Positions 1-11,361 of a stretch of 64,000 nt of DNA are shown here, piece by piece (position 1 is the first letter of the stretch; every line of letters begins with the position of its first letter). The stretch is from contig AP026540.1 of the NCBI GenBank assembly GCA_026075535.2, positions 9,052,001-9,116,000 on the forward strand. Direction: 5' to 3'. The position numbers and the translations under genes were made by a program. Below the pieces are notes generated by a model. It saw only the letters and a program-made list of their open reading frames with translations, did no database searches and was not told the origin of the DNA. Source of the stretch: Tricholoma matsutake. Lineage: Eukaryota > Basidiomycota > Agaricomycetes > Agaricales > Tricholomataceae.

Positions 1-812
1 GAGGCGGGGGCGGCAACAGCAGTAATGGCAGTGGAAGTAGCGAATCCAACTTAACATTTCCTTCCATAATTCCTTCCATCCGGTGCTTGTTTATAGTCAC
101 CTGTCATATGTGGAGTGGGGTTCCCTCCTCCAGTAGACTCTTGAACCTCACATGTCTATCATCACCCTCCTCGACATATCCACCAAGTGGAAGTGTGGGT
201 GCCAGCATTGGGAAGACAGAATGAGTCCCCCCACAGAACCATCTTGAAATTGGGGATGGATAGCTGGCAGTCTCATCATGGCTATTGGAACCTGAGGAGG
301 TGCCAGTGTTTCAGGGAGGGTGGAGGTACTGGCGACCATCAATCTGCTCAGTTTTGGACAAGTTCTCAGTTTTGAAGATGGCTGAAATCCAGAATGAACC
401 ATCGGAGGCTTGATTTCAGCAGTAGAAAGAGTTAGTGGAGCTGTGTTGGGGTTGGGGACAGCAGATGTACTGCCATCCAAAGATAAGTCCAACTTTCAAT
501 GCTTTGTCAGTCTGGATGAGGGTTGGTAGTCCGGCATAGAGGGAGCAGGTTGTTTTGATTTCAGGACCACCTGAAAACAATGTAACTACAACTAAATTAG
601 TATTACAATTCACTTACCTTGATCTTTGGCATTGGAATATTGGTTTCGGGGATGTTCGAATTGTTTTAGTACACAAGTTCTCAATCAATCAATTGACTTA
701 CCATGTGGTTCCGATCGGATTCTCGCAAACAATACTGATCCAGTACTTCAACATTGTTCACTCAATCAATTAACAATACTTTGCCCTTCAGCTTCGGATA
801 TCAACTCTGCAA
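1..812. other. left flank, no gene resolved
   Basis: No recognisable protein domain is seen here. A minus-strand open stretch (about 492 to 148) is rich in Pro, Ser and Thr and could be an exon of a gene that continues leftwards out of the window. It has no start context or motif to support it. The part from about 620 to 812 is probably the promoter and 5' leader of the plus-strand gene that begins at 813. Confidence 0.3.
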
Positions 813-3191
813 ATGCCTTCCTACAATCAAGTTGCTGAATCTTACATCAACGACATCCTCCCTTCCATTCAACCACATCTCCATCGATCCGTCACAAAGG
901 CCATCTTCAGAGGTGATGAAGATCTTTTACTACTCCTTCAAGAACTTCCAAACTCACCAGTATGTCTGTTAACTATCCAAATTTCATCCTATAATGTATC
1001 ATTTCTATCAAATCAGGGATTGAATACCCTCATCGGGCAACAGTTGTTGGTATGGATCGACGAGTGCAAGCTGGAGATTGTTCTTCTACAACATGGCCGA
1101 GGCTATACAGTAAATGAGGAAAAATTGAAGAGTTGGATTGTACGTTAACTCAATTTACCTGTCAATGAGTTTCTAACTGTACTTCCTAGTACACTACTTC
1201 ATCGGGTGCTCAAGATGTACCAGAATGTGAGGGAGATGGCAGATATGACTTTGTCCCATCTCGTCTGCTCATCAGCGCGGCTTTGCAGCTTGACCGAGCT
1301 GATACTCAAGGAATGGAAGTCGACTTTGGCAAGATAAAGTGGGATGACCCCTTGTTGTGGTACCACCCGATGCTTTCAGAGGAGGGCAGCAGTACTCGGG
1401 AGTGGTTTTCAGAAGGGCATCAGACACCAGGTAGGTTTCACTCAGTTTAGCTTGAATTATCTACATATTGAATCACATATAGTACCTCGTGCAGTTCGGA
1501 ATGGAGTAGCTGCCTCTATAATAAATCCAATTGTCATCCCAGGCAACATCCAGATTCGTTCGAGGGATGAAATGTTGCAAATTATTCCCCCACCGCCCAC
1601 TTCAACTGACCCGGCTTCAAGTCATCGTAGCATTCCTTTGGCCAGAATGACAGTGGATCCATCAACACAATACCAGCTTTTGAAAATGACTCCCATGGGA
1701 CGGAGGAGCCATTCACAGACTCGTATCAAAAGCAGTGAGTATGTGAATGACTCTTCTGATGAGATAAAGGAAGAGGCCTGGTTGGAAGAAGCAGGAGAGA
1801 GAGGGCAGAGCAAGATGAAGAAGGTGGATGTTAAAGGAAAGCAGAAGGATACAGCAGAGGCGATGGATGTGGATTCGGAGGAGGTCGATGAGCCTGTGGA
1901 GGGGTCATCACAACCCTCAAGAAGATCACAACCCAAGGCAACAACGTCAAAATCAAGCATGAAGCCTGGAACAGAGACCATGCATCCGCCAAATTTGGGC
2001 AACACGGAGGCTTGTGCAAGGTGTGTGAAGCTGGAGGTGAGATGCGTGTATGTGGGCAACACCGCTTGTTTGTCATGTCGAGGTTGCAAGCAGAAGTGTA
2101 CAAAGGTTGTTGGGGAGTGGCAGACAAGAGGGAAAGTGACAGTGACGAAGGAAGGAAAGACACAGGTCATCAAGAGCAACCCCAACAACACCTGCATTGG
2201 GTGATGAAAACATGTTGGAACCCTCCCCATCGAACCCAAGCCTATGCTGATCAACCAGGACCCGAAGCACTTCAAGGCCACCTGAGGCAGCTAAGGCTTC
2301 ATCAACCGCAAGCAGGGGATTGATGCCAAAGCCACCAGTGACACCAAAGAGAGGGACGACTTCAAAACAACAAGGGCAGCAGTGGCAACACCAAAGGCAA
2401 AAGGAAAAGCAAAGCCAAGAAGTCAATCCAAGTCAAAATCCAGGAAGACGGATGAGGACAAAGCCATGTTGGATGGTGGAGAGACTTGCCGAGGGAGTCC
2501 AGGGGTGGTAACAGTGCATCCATTGGGGCAGGTACCATCGGAGTACCTTTACTTCGTAAATCGGAAAGGGGAACAGGTCAGTGAGGCTGTCCGAGTTGTC
2601 AACAATGGTGAGGTGAGTGTTGAGGGAGAAATGGCGATGGTGCAACAGCTTCAATGGGAGAATAACCGACTGACTAAGGAGGTCACAGAGATGCGAGAGG
2701 AGATGAGGAAGATGAAGGAGATGATGGTAGCAATGGAAATGAGCCAAAGGGTGCTTATCAGCAACCACAATTCCCATACTGCACTCCTGGAACAGCATCG
2801 GCAAACATTGACCAAAGTCATGTCCCAACCTACAACGCCCTCCGACCACCGAACACCTGAGGATGGAGGTGCCATGGAGAGTCTCAGCATGCCACCATCC
2901 CACTTTTCATCATCACCCTATCCCTCACATTCTATGAACATTGTCCCATATCCCTCCCCTTATCCCCCTAATGATTTCACATCACCCGTTATCACTCTGA
3001 GGAGTTCAAGAGTCTTCAACGACATTATTCAGCCCAGCATGTTACAGCTGAACAAACTCAGGATTACACCAAGTCTGAATCCTTCCAGTCAGTATCATCG
3101 AACCTCTGATGCTGCAATGGAGGAAGAACGACCTGTTGTGGGACCATCCCATGCAGCTTTGGCGCAGGCCATCCAGTGTTGGGTTATCTAA
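813..3191 (+). CDS. Zn(II)2Cys6-like, coiled-coil protein (mobile-island gene)
   Basis: Exons read as 813-959, 1017-1139, 1190-1430 and 1483 onward, with canonical GT-AG introns of 57, 50 and 52 bp that keep frame. The key motif (about 2012-2101) has spacing C-x2-C-x6-C-x7-C-x2-C-x6-C, which is that of a fungal Zn(II)2Cys6 cluster, though it sits mid-protein rather than at the N terminus. It is preceded by an acidic and basic Ser-rich region and followed, near 2650-2760, by a Glu/Met/Lys-rich likely coiled coil. The C terminus is Pro/Ser rich. The frame from 1483 to 3191 contains TGA (2202), TGA (2283) and TAA (2292). A phase-0 intron from 2166 to 2312 (147 bp) would remove all three and give about 690 aa; otherwise the gene is broken. 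DNA binding is inferred from the cluster only. No target is known. Confidence 0.55.
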
Positions 3192-3204
3192 TGTCAGGTC
3201 GGTT

Positions 3205-3260
3205 TTGTCGGGTCATGTTGTTGGGTCATTTTGTTGGGTCATTTTGTTGGGTCATTTTCT
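3205..3260. repeat. short run of 13-bp minisatellite at the 3' end of the zinc-cluster gene
   Basis: Just past the stop codon at 3191 the sequence enters several copies of the 13-bp unit TTTTGTCGGGTCA and its variant with TTGGG. This is the same unit that builds the large fold-back at 3.6-5.0 kb. The gap from 3261 to 3620 has no recognised gene. Confidence 0.75.
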
Positions 3261-3620
3261 CTGGTCATCATTTTGTCACCTTAGTTATGTACTAGTTTGC
3301 ATGCAGTAATCTATGAACGCCTATCTTACCAAAGCTGTTGACAATAATCATTTTAACACTACAGTAATGTTTCCCAGTTATACTGATGATCCCTGTCCAA
3401 TTCTTCATCAGATTCATCGATTACCATGGCAAAAGAATCTCTATCATATTCATCTTCCATTCCTGACACCAGAGATTCCATTATCCTGGGCATGACCATC
3501 CTAGGTCTTTCAGCCTCCTGTTCCTTTGTTATTGTGCCATCACTCTCATCTACATTCTCAACCTCTGGCATGGTATTCAATGCAACCTCCGGGGCTACCA
3601 CTTCTGAAGCCATTGACCCG

Positions 3621-5010
3621 ACACAATGACCCAACCAAAGCGACCCGACAAAATGACCCGACAAAATGACCCGACAAAATGACCTGACAAAATGACCCGA
3701 CAAAATGACCCGACAAAATGACCCGACAAAATGACCTGACAAAATGACCCAACAAAATGACCTGACAAAATGACCCAACAAAATGACCTGACAAAATGAC
3801 CCGATGCAATGACCCAACACAATGCCCTGACCAAAGCGAGCCGACACTAGATGACCCAACACCAGATGACCCGACAAACGACCCAACAAAATGACCCGAC
3901 ATGATGACCTGACAAAATGACCCGACACCAGATGACCCGACAGTAGATGACCCTCCCAGATGATCCAACAAAATGACCTGACAACATGACCCGACAAAAT
4001 GACCCGACATGATCTCAAGAAATGACCCAACAAAATGACCCAATGACCCGACACAATGAACCGACAACATGACCTGACAAAATGACCTGACATTTTGTCG
4101 GGTCATCTAGTGTCAGGTCATCTTGTGTTGGGTCATCTATTGCTGGGTCACAATACTTATTTGGTCAATTTGTCGGGTCCTTTAGTCAGGTCATTTTGTC
4201 ACATCCTCAGGTTACTTGGCCAGGTGATCATTTTGCTGGGTCATTTGTCGGGTCATCTGGTGTCGGGTCATCTAGGGTGGGGTCGCTTTGGTTGGGTCAT
4301 TTTGTTGGGTCATTTTGTCGGGTCGTTTTGTTGGATCATCTGGTCGGGTCATCTACTGTAGGGTCATCTGGTGTCGGGTCATTTTGTCAGGTCATTTCTT
4401 GAGATCATGTCGGGTCATTTTGTTGGGTCGTTTGTCGGGTCATCTGGTGTTGGGTCATCTAGTGTCGGCTCGCTTTGGTCAGGGCATTGTGTTGGGTCAT
4501 TGCATCGGGTCATTTTGTCAGGTCATTTTGTTGGGTCATTTTGTCAGGTCATTTTGTTGGGTCATTTTGTCGGGTCATTTTGTCGGGTCATTTTGTTGGG
4601 TCATTTTGTCGGGTCATTTTGTCGGGTCATTTTGTCGGGTCATTTTGTCGGGTCATTTTGTCGGGTCATTTTGTCGGGTCATTTTGTCGGGTCATTTTGT
4701 CGGGTCATTTTGTCAGGTCATTTTGTTGGGTCGTTTGTCGGGTCATCTAGTGTCGGCTCGCTTTGGTCAGGTCATTGTGTTGGGTCATTGTGTTGGGTCA
4801 TTGTGTTGGGTCATTGTGTTGGGTCATTTGGTCGGGTCATTTACTGTTGGGTCATTTTGTCAGGTCATTTTGTTGGGCCATTTTGTCGGGTCATTTTGTC
4901 GGGTCATTTTGTTGGGCCATTTTGTCGGGTCATTTTGTCGGGTCATTTTGTCGGGTCATTTTGTTGAGTTGTTTTGTCAGGTCATTTTGTCGGGTCGTTT
5001 GTCTATAGTG
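3621..5010. repeat. large fold-back made of 13-bp tandem repeats
   Basis: From about 3621 to 4092 the unit reads TGACCCGACAAAA. At about 4092 the orientation flips and the complementary unit TTTTGTCGGGTCA runs to about 5010. The two halves share a higher-order order of variant units as well as the short unit. For example, a block joining a TAGTGTCGGCTCGCTTTGG stretch to a GGGCATTGTGTTGGG stretch occurs on the plus strand near 4460-4500 and on the minus strand near 3800-3850. The locus is therefore an inverted duplication of a tandem array. Long open frames in all phases (Gly/His/Phe/Val/Ser periodic) are by-products of a 13-bp unit with few stops and are not called as genes. Confidence 0.85.
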
Positions 5011-5220
5011 AATGCTCGAAAATTCCAAACAAAGACCACTATGCTTGTCTGGATACTATTCTACGTTTACATTTTCCTTCCCTTTTGTTTCTTCATCTCT
5101 GCCTTCTTTGGAATTATCTTTAAATTAGGCTGCTCACTTATTGGTACTGGTTTTTCAGTTGTGTTTCGAGTAGACCGCCTTTGAGGGGGCTTCAAAACTG
5201 CAGGACATTTCAATTATTCA

Positions 5221-7307
5221 TCATCTTGGACAAAATAGACCAAGCTTACCCAATGACTGTGAATGAGCAGGTACATTGATAGAAACTTTTGGCTTCTTCT
5301 TTGGTGGTTCCTTTATCTTCTCAGCCAACCTCGATTTCATCACCTTTCCTTTCTGCATCATCTCTGGTTCTTGCTGATCCCCCCCATGAATCTCATACTC
5401 ATTTGTCGCAGTGTTGGCACTCTTCCCAGCATCCACGGCCCTACCAGTCTGTTTGCTTAAAGGTTGCATTGTACTCTTTCGAACAAGTTCCGTCGCCAGG
5501 CTGAGCTTCTGCCATTTCCTAACTGGATGCATCTTGCTATTTCTGGAATTTCCTGTGATCGGAATTGGTGTCTTGCTTGGCCCGCCCTTTGGTTGTCCGG
5601 ACTGCATTACATCTTCCTCTTCCGATGACTCCATCTGATCGACCAATGTGAAATCAAACACTTCACCCGATTCCTCAACCTCATTTAATGTGGGAGCCCT
5701 CCATTTACGCCTTCTTGAATCTGGAACAATATGGTCAGTCCACCTTTCCTCAGGCTTCTCCACCCTCTTTTCCTTGCCTTTACCCTCCCTCTCACTCTTC
5801 TTGGTCCTTGGGCGGCTTGGGCAGCTTGGTGTTTTGGCATCGGAATCAGCATTGGAATTGGAATTGGAATTGGAATCATCTCTTGATCTCTTCTTTCCCT
5901 TCAATTTTTTGTCCTGATAGAATTTGAAACCAAAACCATCGCTTTCCTGATTAGAGTACCAAAATGTCAAAATCTCCTTGATCTGGTGGTCCTTCATCCT
6001 CGATGGATCCATAAGCTTGAAACCATCAGGAACCTGATCCGCCCCAAAGTACTTATCTGCATCTTCAATGAACGACATCCAAGGAGGGATTGCATGTTCA
6101 TTACTGCAAGCCAGACCTGACAAGTCATCCGGGATGAGAATGAATGAATGATTGCTGACCCACTCACGATATGCTGACCCGACATATGACCTGATTAATG
6201 CTTTCTTATCCATCCCTTTGCTCAGCCAGTCAGTCGGCTCAGGAAGCAATGGATTCCCGTTGGCATCCATATCCAACTGAACATATGGTTTTTGACTTGA
6301 GGTTCCAATAGGAACTTGGAACTTTGCTTCTTCAGCTGCAGCTAACAAAAGACAATTATTTTGAATCTTTCCGATGAGAAATTATCCATTTACAATACAT
6401 CTCCTTTGCATGCATGTTTAGAAGCCCCATGATTGGCTTGGTATCCCAATCTTTGTTTGCTTGGAAGAAAGACTTCCCTCCAAGATCTCCCATAAATTCA
6501 TGCCTACAAAGAAAAAGGTTTAACTGGCAGAAACAAATTCAGACAGTGAACAGACTTAACGTGTTCGTGACAAGTACTCCATTCACTTCCTTGTGGCATG
6601 TTAATACCAAACAGTCCATTCCACAAGACTTTTTCATTTGCTTGCAGAAGGACTTCACATGCTTATGAGCCTGTTTTGCATTCCTGTTCTGCATTAGTAT
6701 TGATAATACCAATATTCAATGTGAATGACCTACCTTGCTTGCTCCTCAGCTGGGGGACCCATTCGATTCCATATATCGGCCAGGTCCTCCATCTTCCTTT
6801 TCTCTGCTTCCGATGTCTTCCCCCAAAGGTTACTCAACTCCTTCTGGTATGTGCCAAATGCCTTTTGATTGTCCGCCTTGCATGAAGTATCTTCTACCCA
6901 TCCACCTGTTTTTCCTTGAATCGTTTCCTTTAACTCCCCTTTTGCCTGAATGCCGAGAACCCTTCTACCCGTCCATTTCTTGATCCCCTTAAATTTCTCA
7001 GACAATTCTCTAGTTCTTCCATATGTATGGAACCAAGCATATACACCCTGTTTAAAAATGCCCTGTTCAAAGGCATTGCAAAATACTTTCCAATTCATGA
7101 ACTGACCTTCTTCCTCAACTCCTTATCTTCCCTAGACCAGTGGGGATTCTTTTTCTTCATTTCGTCATAAACTTTCTGACCAATTCTGTTCTGCTGTGAA
7201 TGATCTCCCTCTTGCCATTGTTCCTTTCTGGCTTCTAGGATTTCCACATCTTCCCCTGTCAGCTTAAAGTGGACGAGTTCAGGAGGAACATGGGCTTCAG
7301 CTGGCAT
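5221..7307 (-). CDS. charged nuclear-type protein with WF-helix N-terminal domain (unknown function)
   Basis: Reading leftwards, exon 1 is 7307-7107 (ATG at 7307) and exon 2 about 7062-6734. Two middle exons lie between about 6670 and 6400, and the long last exon runs from about 6345 to the stop at 5221. The donors GTCAGT at 7106 and GTAGGT at 6733 fit. Exons 1-2 encode a helical region with a lysine-rich DEMKKKNPHWSREDKELRKK segment and then YAWFHTYGR, resembling the WF-type DNA-binding-like helices of repetitive mushroom gene families. The last exon has basic nuclear-localisation-like runs (KKPKVS, KGKEKR) and a Ser/Asn repeat. No catalytic motif is seen. It lies between the fold-back and the Harbinger element and is probably a mobile-element passenger. 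The exact middle exon borders are uncertain. Confidence 0.5.
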
Positions 7308-7431
7308 AGCGTATAGTGATGTAATGTATGTGATGTGATGGTGGATAAGTGTATTTTTGGTGTTGTGGTATTGAAACAAGTACAAATCAGGATGCAGGGG
7401 AAATCATTTCATTATGGAATCAATTATACCA

Positions 7432-7500
7432 ATCATTGTCGATCATGGTCGATCATGGTCGATCAATTTTGATCATTGTCGATCATTGTTGATCATTAAT
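7432..7500. repeat. short tandem repeat of a 10-bp GATCATNGTC-type unit
   Basis: Six or seven near copies of GATCATGGTC / GATCATTGTC lie upstream of the minus-strand gene that starts at 7307. The rest of 7390-8198 is AT-rich and shows no coding potential. It could hold the promoter of that gene, but no specific element is recognised. Confidence 0.6.
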
Positions 7501-8253
7501 TAATCCATCAATCCTGAGTCTTGAAAAGCCCCTAATTGTATGAGTCCAGTCACTGATCACACATATTGACCAATATGCTCCAAGGAATGCTCAGAAATAC
7601 TCAGAAATCATATCAGTGATCATTTGGAGACCAATCTTTCAGTTTAATCAAACCACTTGTCAACTTTCTTTTTGTCACCTAGTATGAAGTTATATATTCG
7701 AGTCAGTTGGCATCACTTCTAGATAGTTTGGTTGTAAAAAGGCATAAGAAAAAAAGCACTGTCTAAATCATAAATCCCCATAATATACATTCTTCAAAGA
7801 TAAGATGAGATCATGAGGAACAAGTGTCATTGGTTGTTTCATGGTTAGAAGTTTCTGATCTAATGTAAATTGCGGTTCGTACATCACCATCTACTTATGT
7901 TCTGAACAAAGCAAAACTTGGAGTTTTTGAGTTAAAACCTTAAAGTCTAACAATGTATTCAGAACTTATGGAGTTAGAATATTGTACAAATGTCATTTGT
8001 GTGATAGACTTGATACGTCATGATTGTGTAGTCACGTGATAGCCATTAAATCTCCCTACCATCTTCTTCAATACTACTTGAATACTACTACTAGCTTTGC
8101 ATTCTTTGACCTGACATTTTGACCAGTTTTTTAACATTTACCTGACTTTGTTGACTTGCACCTAACTATCACGTGACTGAGAAATTTCCTTTTTTACAGA
8201 GGGTAACCTGCCGGCGGGTGCCGAAAGACTTCGTTCTCCACCTCCCTCCCGCG

Positions 8254-9742
8254 ATGTCTCTAGGTTTCAATTATATGCCAATTGATAATCTACATCAACA
8301 CATTCTTCACTACACAGCTGCTGCTGTACAGATCTGTCTCCCTATCCTTATGGATGTGCTCCCCTCCATCAATGCTGATGATGCCACAACATCCGAAGCA
8401 GTGAAGAGTCAAGTGAAGAAGTGGTCAGATCAAGAAATTGAAGACCTCATTGCTTTCTTGTACAACCACCGTTCTGAAGCCAGCTCTCCAGGGAACTTCA
8501 AGCCAGTTGTCTGGACAGCAGCTAAACTGCATCTTGACACCAAGCACCCACATTCTCCGTGAACAATAGCTGCCATCAAAGCCAAGTTTACTATGGTGCA
8601 TGATATAATCATTCTACATCCTTTTCCTCCATTTTACCATTCTACTAGTATAAAGATATGTACAGGGTGGTTGAGGATTACTATGGAAGGTCGGGAATGG
8701 GTGCAATGCCTGCTGGATCAGGTATCTGGGCACAAATGAGTGCCAAGCTTCAACATTACAAGGATTTTGAGAAGAATTTAGGGAAGGAATGGGTACGTTC
8801 CTATTATATTGTTATTTTCATATGTATCTAACCTTCAAATCACAGAAAAGGTACTGTCATCAGCTCCTCAATGCATCATTTCCACAATATGCAAAAATGC
8901 AAGTGATCATGGAGAAATCTATTGCAAAAGGTCAATTTGCACACAGGGGCACTGCCCAAGCCCCTCCCAACCTCTTGATTGATGGGAATGGTGAGGTTAA
9001 TGAGACTGGGCATGCTGCCCCTTCGTCTTCAGCCAGGATCATCTTTCCTGCCACACAAGATGGCTTGACTTTCATGGATGTTGTTGATCCAGCCCTCCCA
9101 TCAACGTTGTCATGTCCTTTACTAGGCCAACTACCTGCAACAGCCTCATCTTCACTCTCTATCCTATCAGTCCCGACAACGACTCCATCCTCAGCCCCTC
9201 TTGCTTTGGCATTCTCACAGCCCCCTTCACATCCCCTTATGTCAGCATTCTCACAGCCCCCTGCTTCAGCATCTTTGCATCCCCCTACGTCAGCATCCTC
9301 ACATCCCCCTACCCCGGCATCAGCTCCTAGCATGCCCTCAGTGAAATCAAAGTCATCGGGAAAACACAAACGGGCATCAGGGGATGATCACATGCCCGAT
9401 CGGCCACCATCCAAAACTGCTTCAAAGCCACAATCAAGTGCAACGACATCGACGAAGACCAATACAAGCATCTCTGCTCTCATTGGAGCAACTGGGGCCA
9501 TCAACAATCTTAATATGACTATGCAACAAAGCCTGTTTCAATCGGATGTGCAGCGAATCAAGTTGGCAATGGAGCTGATCAAAAATGCAGACCATATTGA
9601 TGATAATGAACAAGGTGCTCTTTCATTCTATTATAGCAATAATCCAAATGCTGCCGGTAGTCTCATAGCCATGTCTGATGTGCAGCAGGAAAATACATTG
9701 CGTTATGCTCTCCAAACAATCTTGAAGCCAGCTGTATCCTAA
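8254..9742 (+). CDS. Myb/SANT-like DNA-binding protein of the Harbinger element
   Basis: The first exon starts at ATG 8254. It encodes a helical leader and then WSDQEIEDLIAFLYNHRSE, which matches the first helix of a Myb/SANT-like (Myb_DNA-bind_3 type) domain. The exon ends near 8561 at a GTGAAC donor. A middle exon (about 8650-8792) ends at GGAATGG before GTACGT. The last exon opens after CACAG near 8847 and runs to TAA at 9742. The last exon holds an Ala/Pro/Ser repeat (SxPPTxAS units, about 9220-9330), a basic stretch (KSKSSGKHKR) and a C-terminal helix. In this superfamily the Myb-like protein binds the terminal repeats and brings in the DDE protein. No stop codons are needed to explain the structure, so it may be functional. 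Confidence 0.65.
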
Positions 9743-9774
9743 ATTTTTGTACACTAACTGTACTGTACACTGTA

Positions 9775-11151
9775 TTACTCTACATCTGTATTGTACAAAA
9801 ATTCATCAACGTCATCACTGGCCTCGCGTTCTCGCAAAATCGCCTGATACTTATTCCACATTGACTGTGCAATCTCATTTCGCCGACCCACAACCGCCCC
9901 ATTTGGGTTGTTGTCTTCTACATTGCTGGCTTGTCGCACAAAGCCATCACCAGTGTGGCCACCTTGGTTTGGGTATTCTTCACTTGCAAGTTCTTCTTTG
10001 TGATGATCATGAATGCAAATAAAATTATGTATAGCACACAATGCTGCCGGAATTTGTGCTTGGATTGTCATGTCATATTCTGGGCCAATCAAAAGTATGC
10101 GAAAGCGCTTCTTGAGAACTCCAAAAATGCACTCGATTACATTTCTTGCCTGAGCGTGACGCAAGTTGAAAAGCTCCTCCTTATTTTGTGGTCTGGACAT
10201 TTCATGAATTTAGGCATGCCTTATACTGAAAAACACAAACATACCATAATGAGGCATGCCCCCATTCAGCAAGATGATAACGGATGCTGCGGTAGGGAAC
10301 AAGAAGCTCCTTGCAATGTGGGAAGCCTGCATCGGCAAGGAGATACAATCCCTCAGGTACAATTAGATCATCAGAGATCACACTTTCATAAACTTGGGCA
10401 TCTGATGCAGAGCCCTCCCATCCGGTAAGGACATATGTGAAAAGAAGATCGAATGAACAACTGAACAAGCAGTTCTGTGATATGAAGCCCTTCCGGTTGC
10501 ACCACACTTCATGATACTCAGCACGAGCAGTGGCATGGATGTGGCTACCATCGATTGCCCCAAGGGCAGATCGGAGAAAAGGCCATAATTTCGGATTGTT
10601 GAAAAGTCTTGATGAAGGTGGATCGTTGGGGGATATTTGTTTTATGTATTTGGAATTGAAAGGAGCAAATGCAAAGATACAAGCCATTTTACGGAAGTAT
10701 CTGTGAACCTATGAGTCCAAAATGATGATAGCAGAAATAAATGAATTTTTTACACAGATATCGTCTCGGGAGCATGTTGAAACCTTTCCTCAAGATGGCG
10801 GATAGGAAGACCAGTGACACAACAATATAGAAAAATAGCAAGCTGCTCTTCAAGAGTGATGTACTTGGAATCCCCATGGCCCATCCCTCGTAATTCAGAC
10901 ACAAGAGCCCTGAAAACTTGCTTATTCATTCCAAGAGCTGTGCGAATGCGCTTCAGATGACCATGGAGTAGTTCATTGACCCAAGCCTGCCCTGTGAGAA
11001 TTGATGTGTAACATGGCTCCTTGAAATAATACTGCTGTATAATCTTCAAGGTTTCAGGAATGACAATGTTGACGATCAGAACAACAAGTTGCTGAGCAAT
11101 TTGAGCAAAAAGCTCTTGCTGTGAGGAATTTTGCTGATGGGGAGGAACCAT
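9775..11151 (-). CDS. Harbinger DDE transposase (DDE_Tnp_4 type nuclease)
   Basis: Exon 1 runs from ATG 11151 to about 10752 and carries the N-terminal helical part (LEEQLAIFLYCCVTGLPIRHL). Exon 2 (about 10700-10205) carries the catalytic core with AIDGSHI (first Asp) and LLADAGFP (second Asp). Exon 3 (about 10200-9775) carries RNVIECIFGVLKKRF with the catalytic Glu. All three acidic residues of the DDE triad are therefore present and no premature stop is needed. The enzyme would cut and rejoin transposon ends together with the convergent Myb-like partner. The small exon 2/exon 3 junction around 10200-10225 is inferred from the frame change and a nearby GTATGT donor. Confidence 0.8.
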
Positions 11152-11361
11152 GGTGATGATTTGGACATTTCATTGGAATGCTCTCGAAATACTATCATAG
11201 GCATCTATCAATCAGTCGATATCGATAATCACGAAGTGATCCATTAAGAGCTATGAGTGAATGAATTTCTTCGGCACCACCGGCAGGTCTGAATTGCCCT
11301 GGGACCCTCGCATCTGATGATTGATGGTTAGTCAGCAGTTCACACAAGCAACCAACATCTC

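Larger units (their letters stand above)
8199..11308. mobile_element. PIF/Harbinger-type DNA transposon
   Basis: The element has the two-gene layout of PIF/Harbinger transposons: a plus-strand Myb/SANT-like gene and a minus-strand DDE nuclease gene with converging 3' ends (9742 and 9775). Imperfect terminal inverted repeats are visible. On the left GAGGGT is followed by ACCTGCCGGCGGGTGCCGAA (8199-8225). On the right the complement of 11270-11308 reads GAGGGT, then a spacer, then ACCTGCCGGTGGTGCCGAA. A 3-bp target duplication was not found by eye, so the outer ends could be off by some bases. The element sits inside the KDZ/TET island and was probably inserted there. Confidence 0.75.

Noticed and set aside
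1622..2281. 219-codon minus-strand open frame
   Set aside because: Antisense to the zinc-cluster gene, whose exons have clear splice sites and a cysteine motif. The minus frame has no motif.
3621..5010. CRISPR-like array
   Set aside because: There are no unique spacers; units are 13 bp, contiguous and inverted at the centre. A CRISPR array is not expected in a fungus.
3359..5184. Long open frames (up to about 300 codons) on both strands over the 13-bp array, with Gly/His/Phe/Val/Ser periodicity
   Set aside because: Several frames on both strands are open at once, the amino-acid period equals three repeat units, and no splice or start context supports a gene. They are by-products of the repeat.
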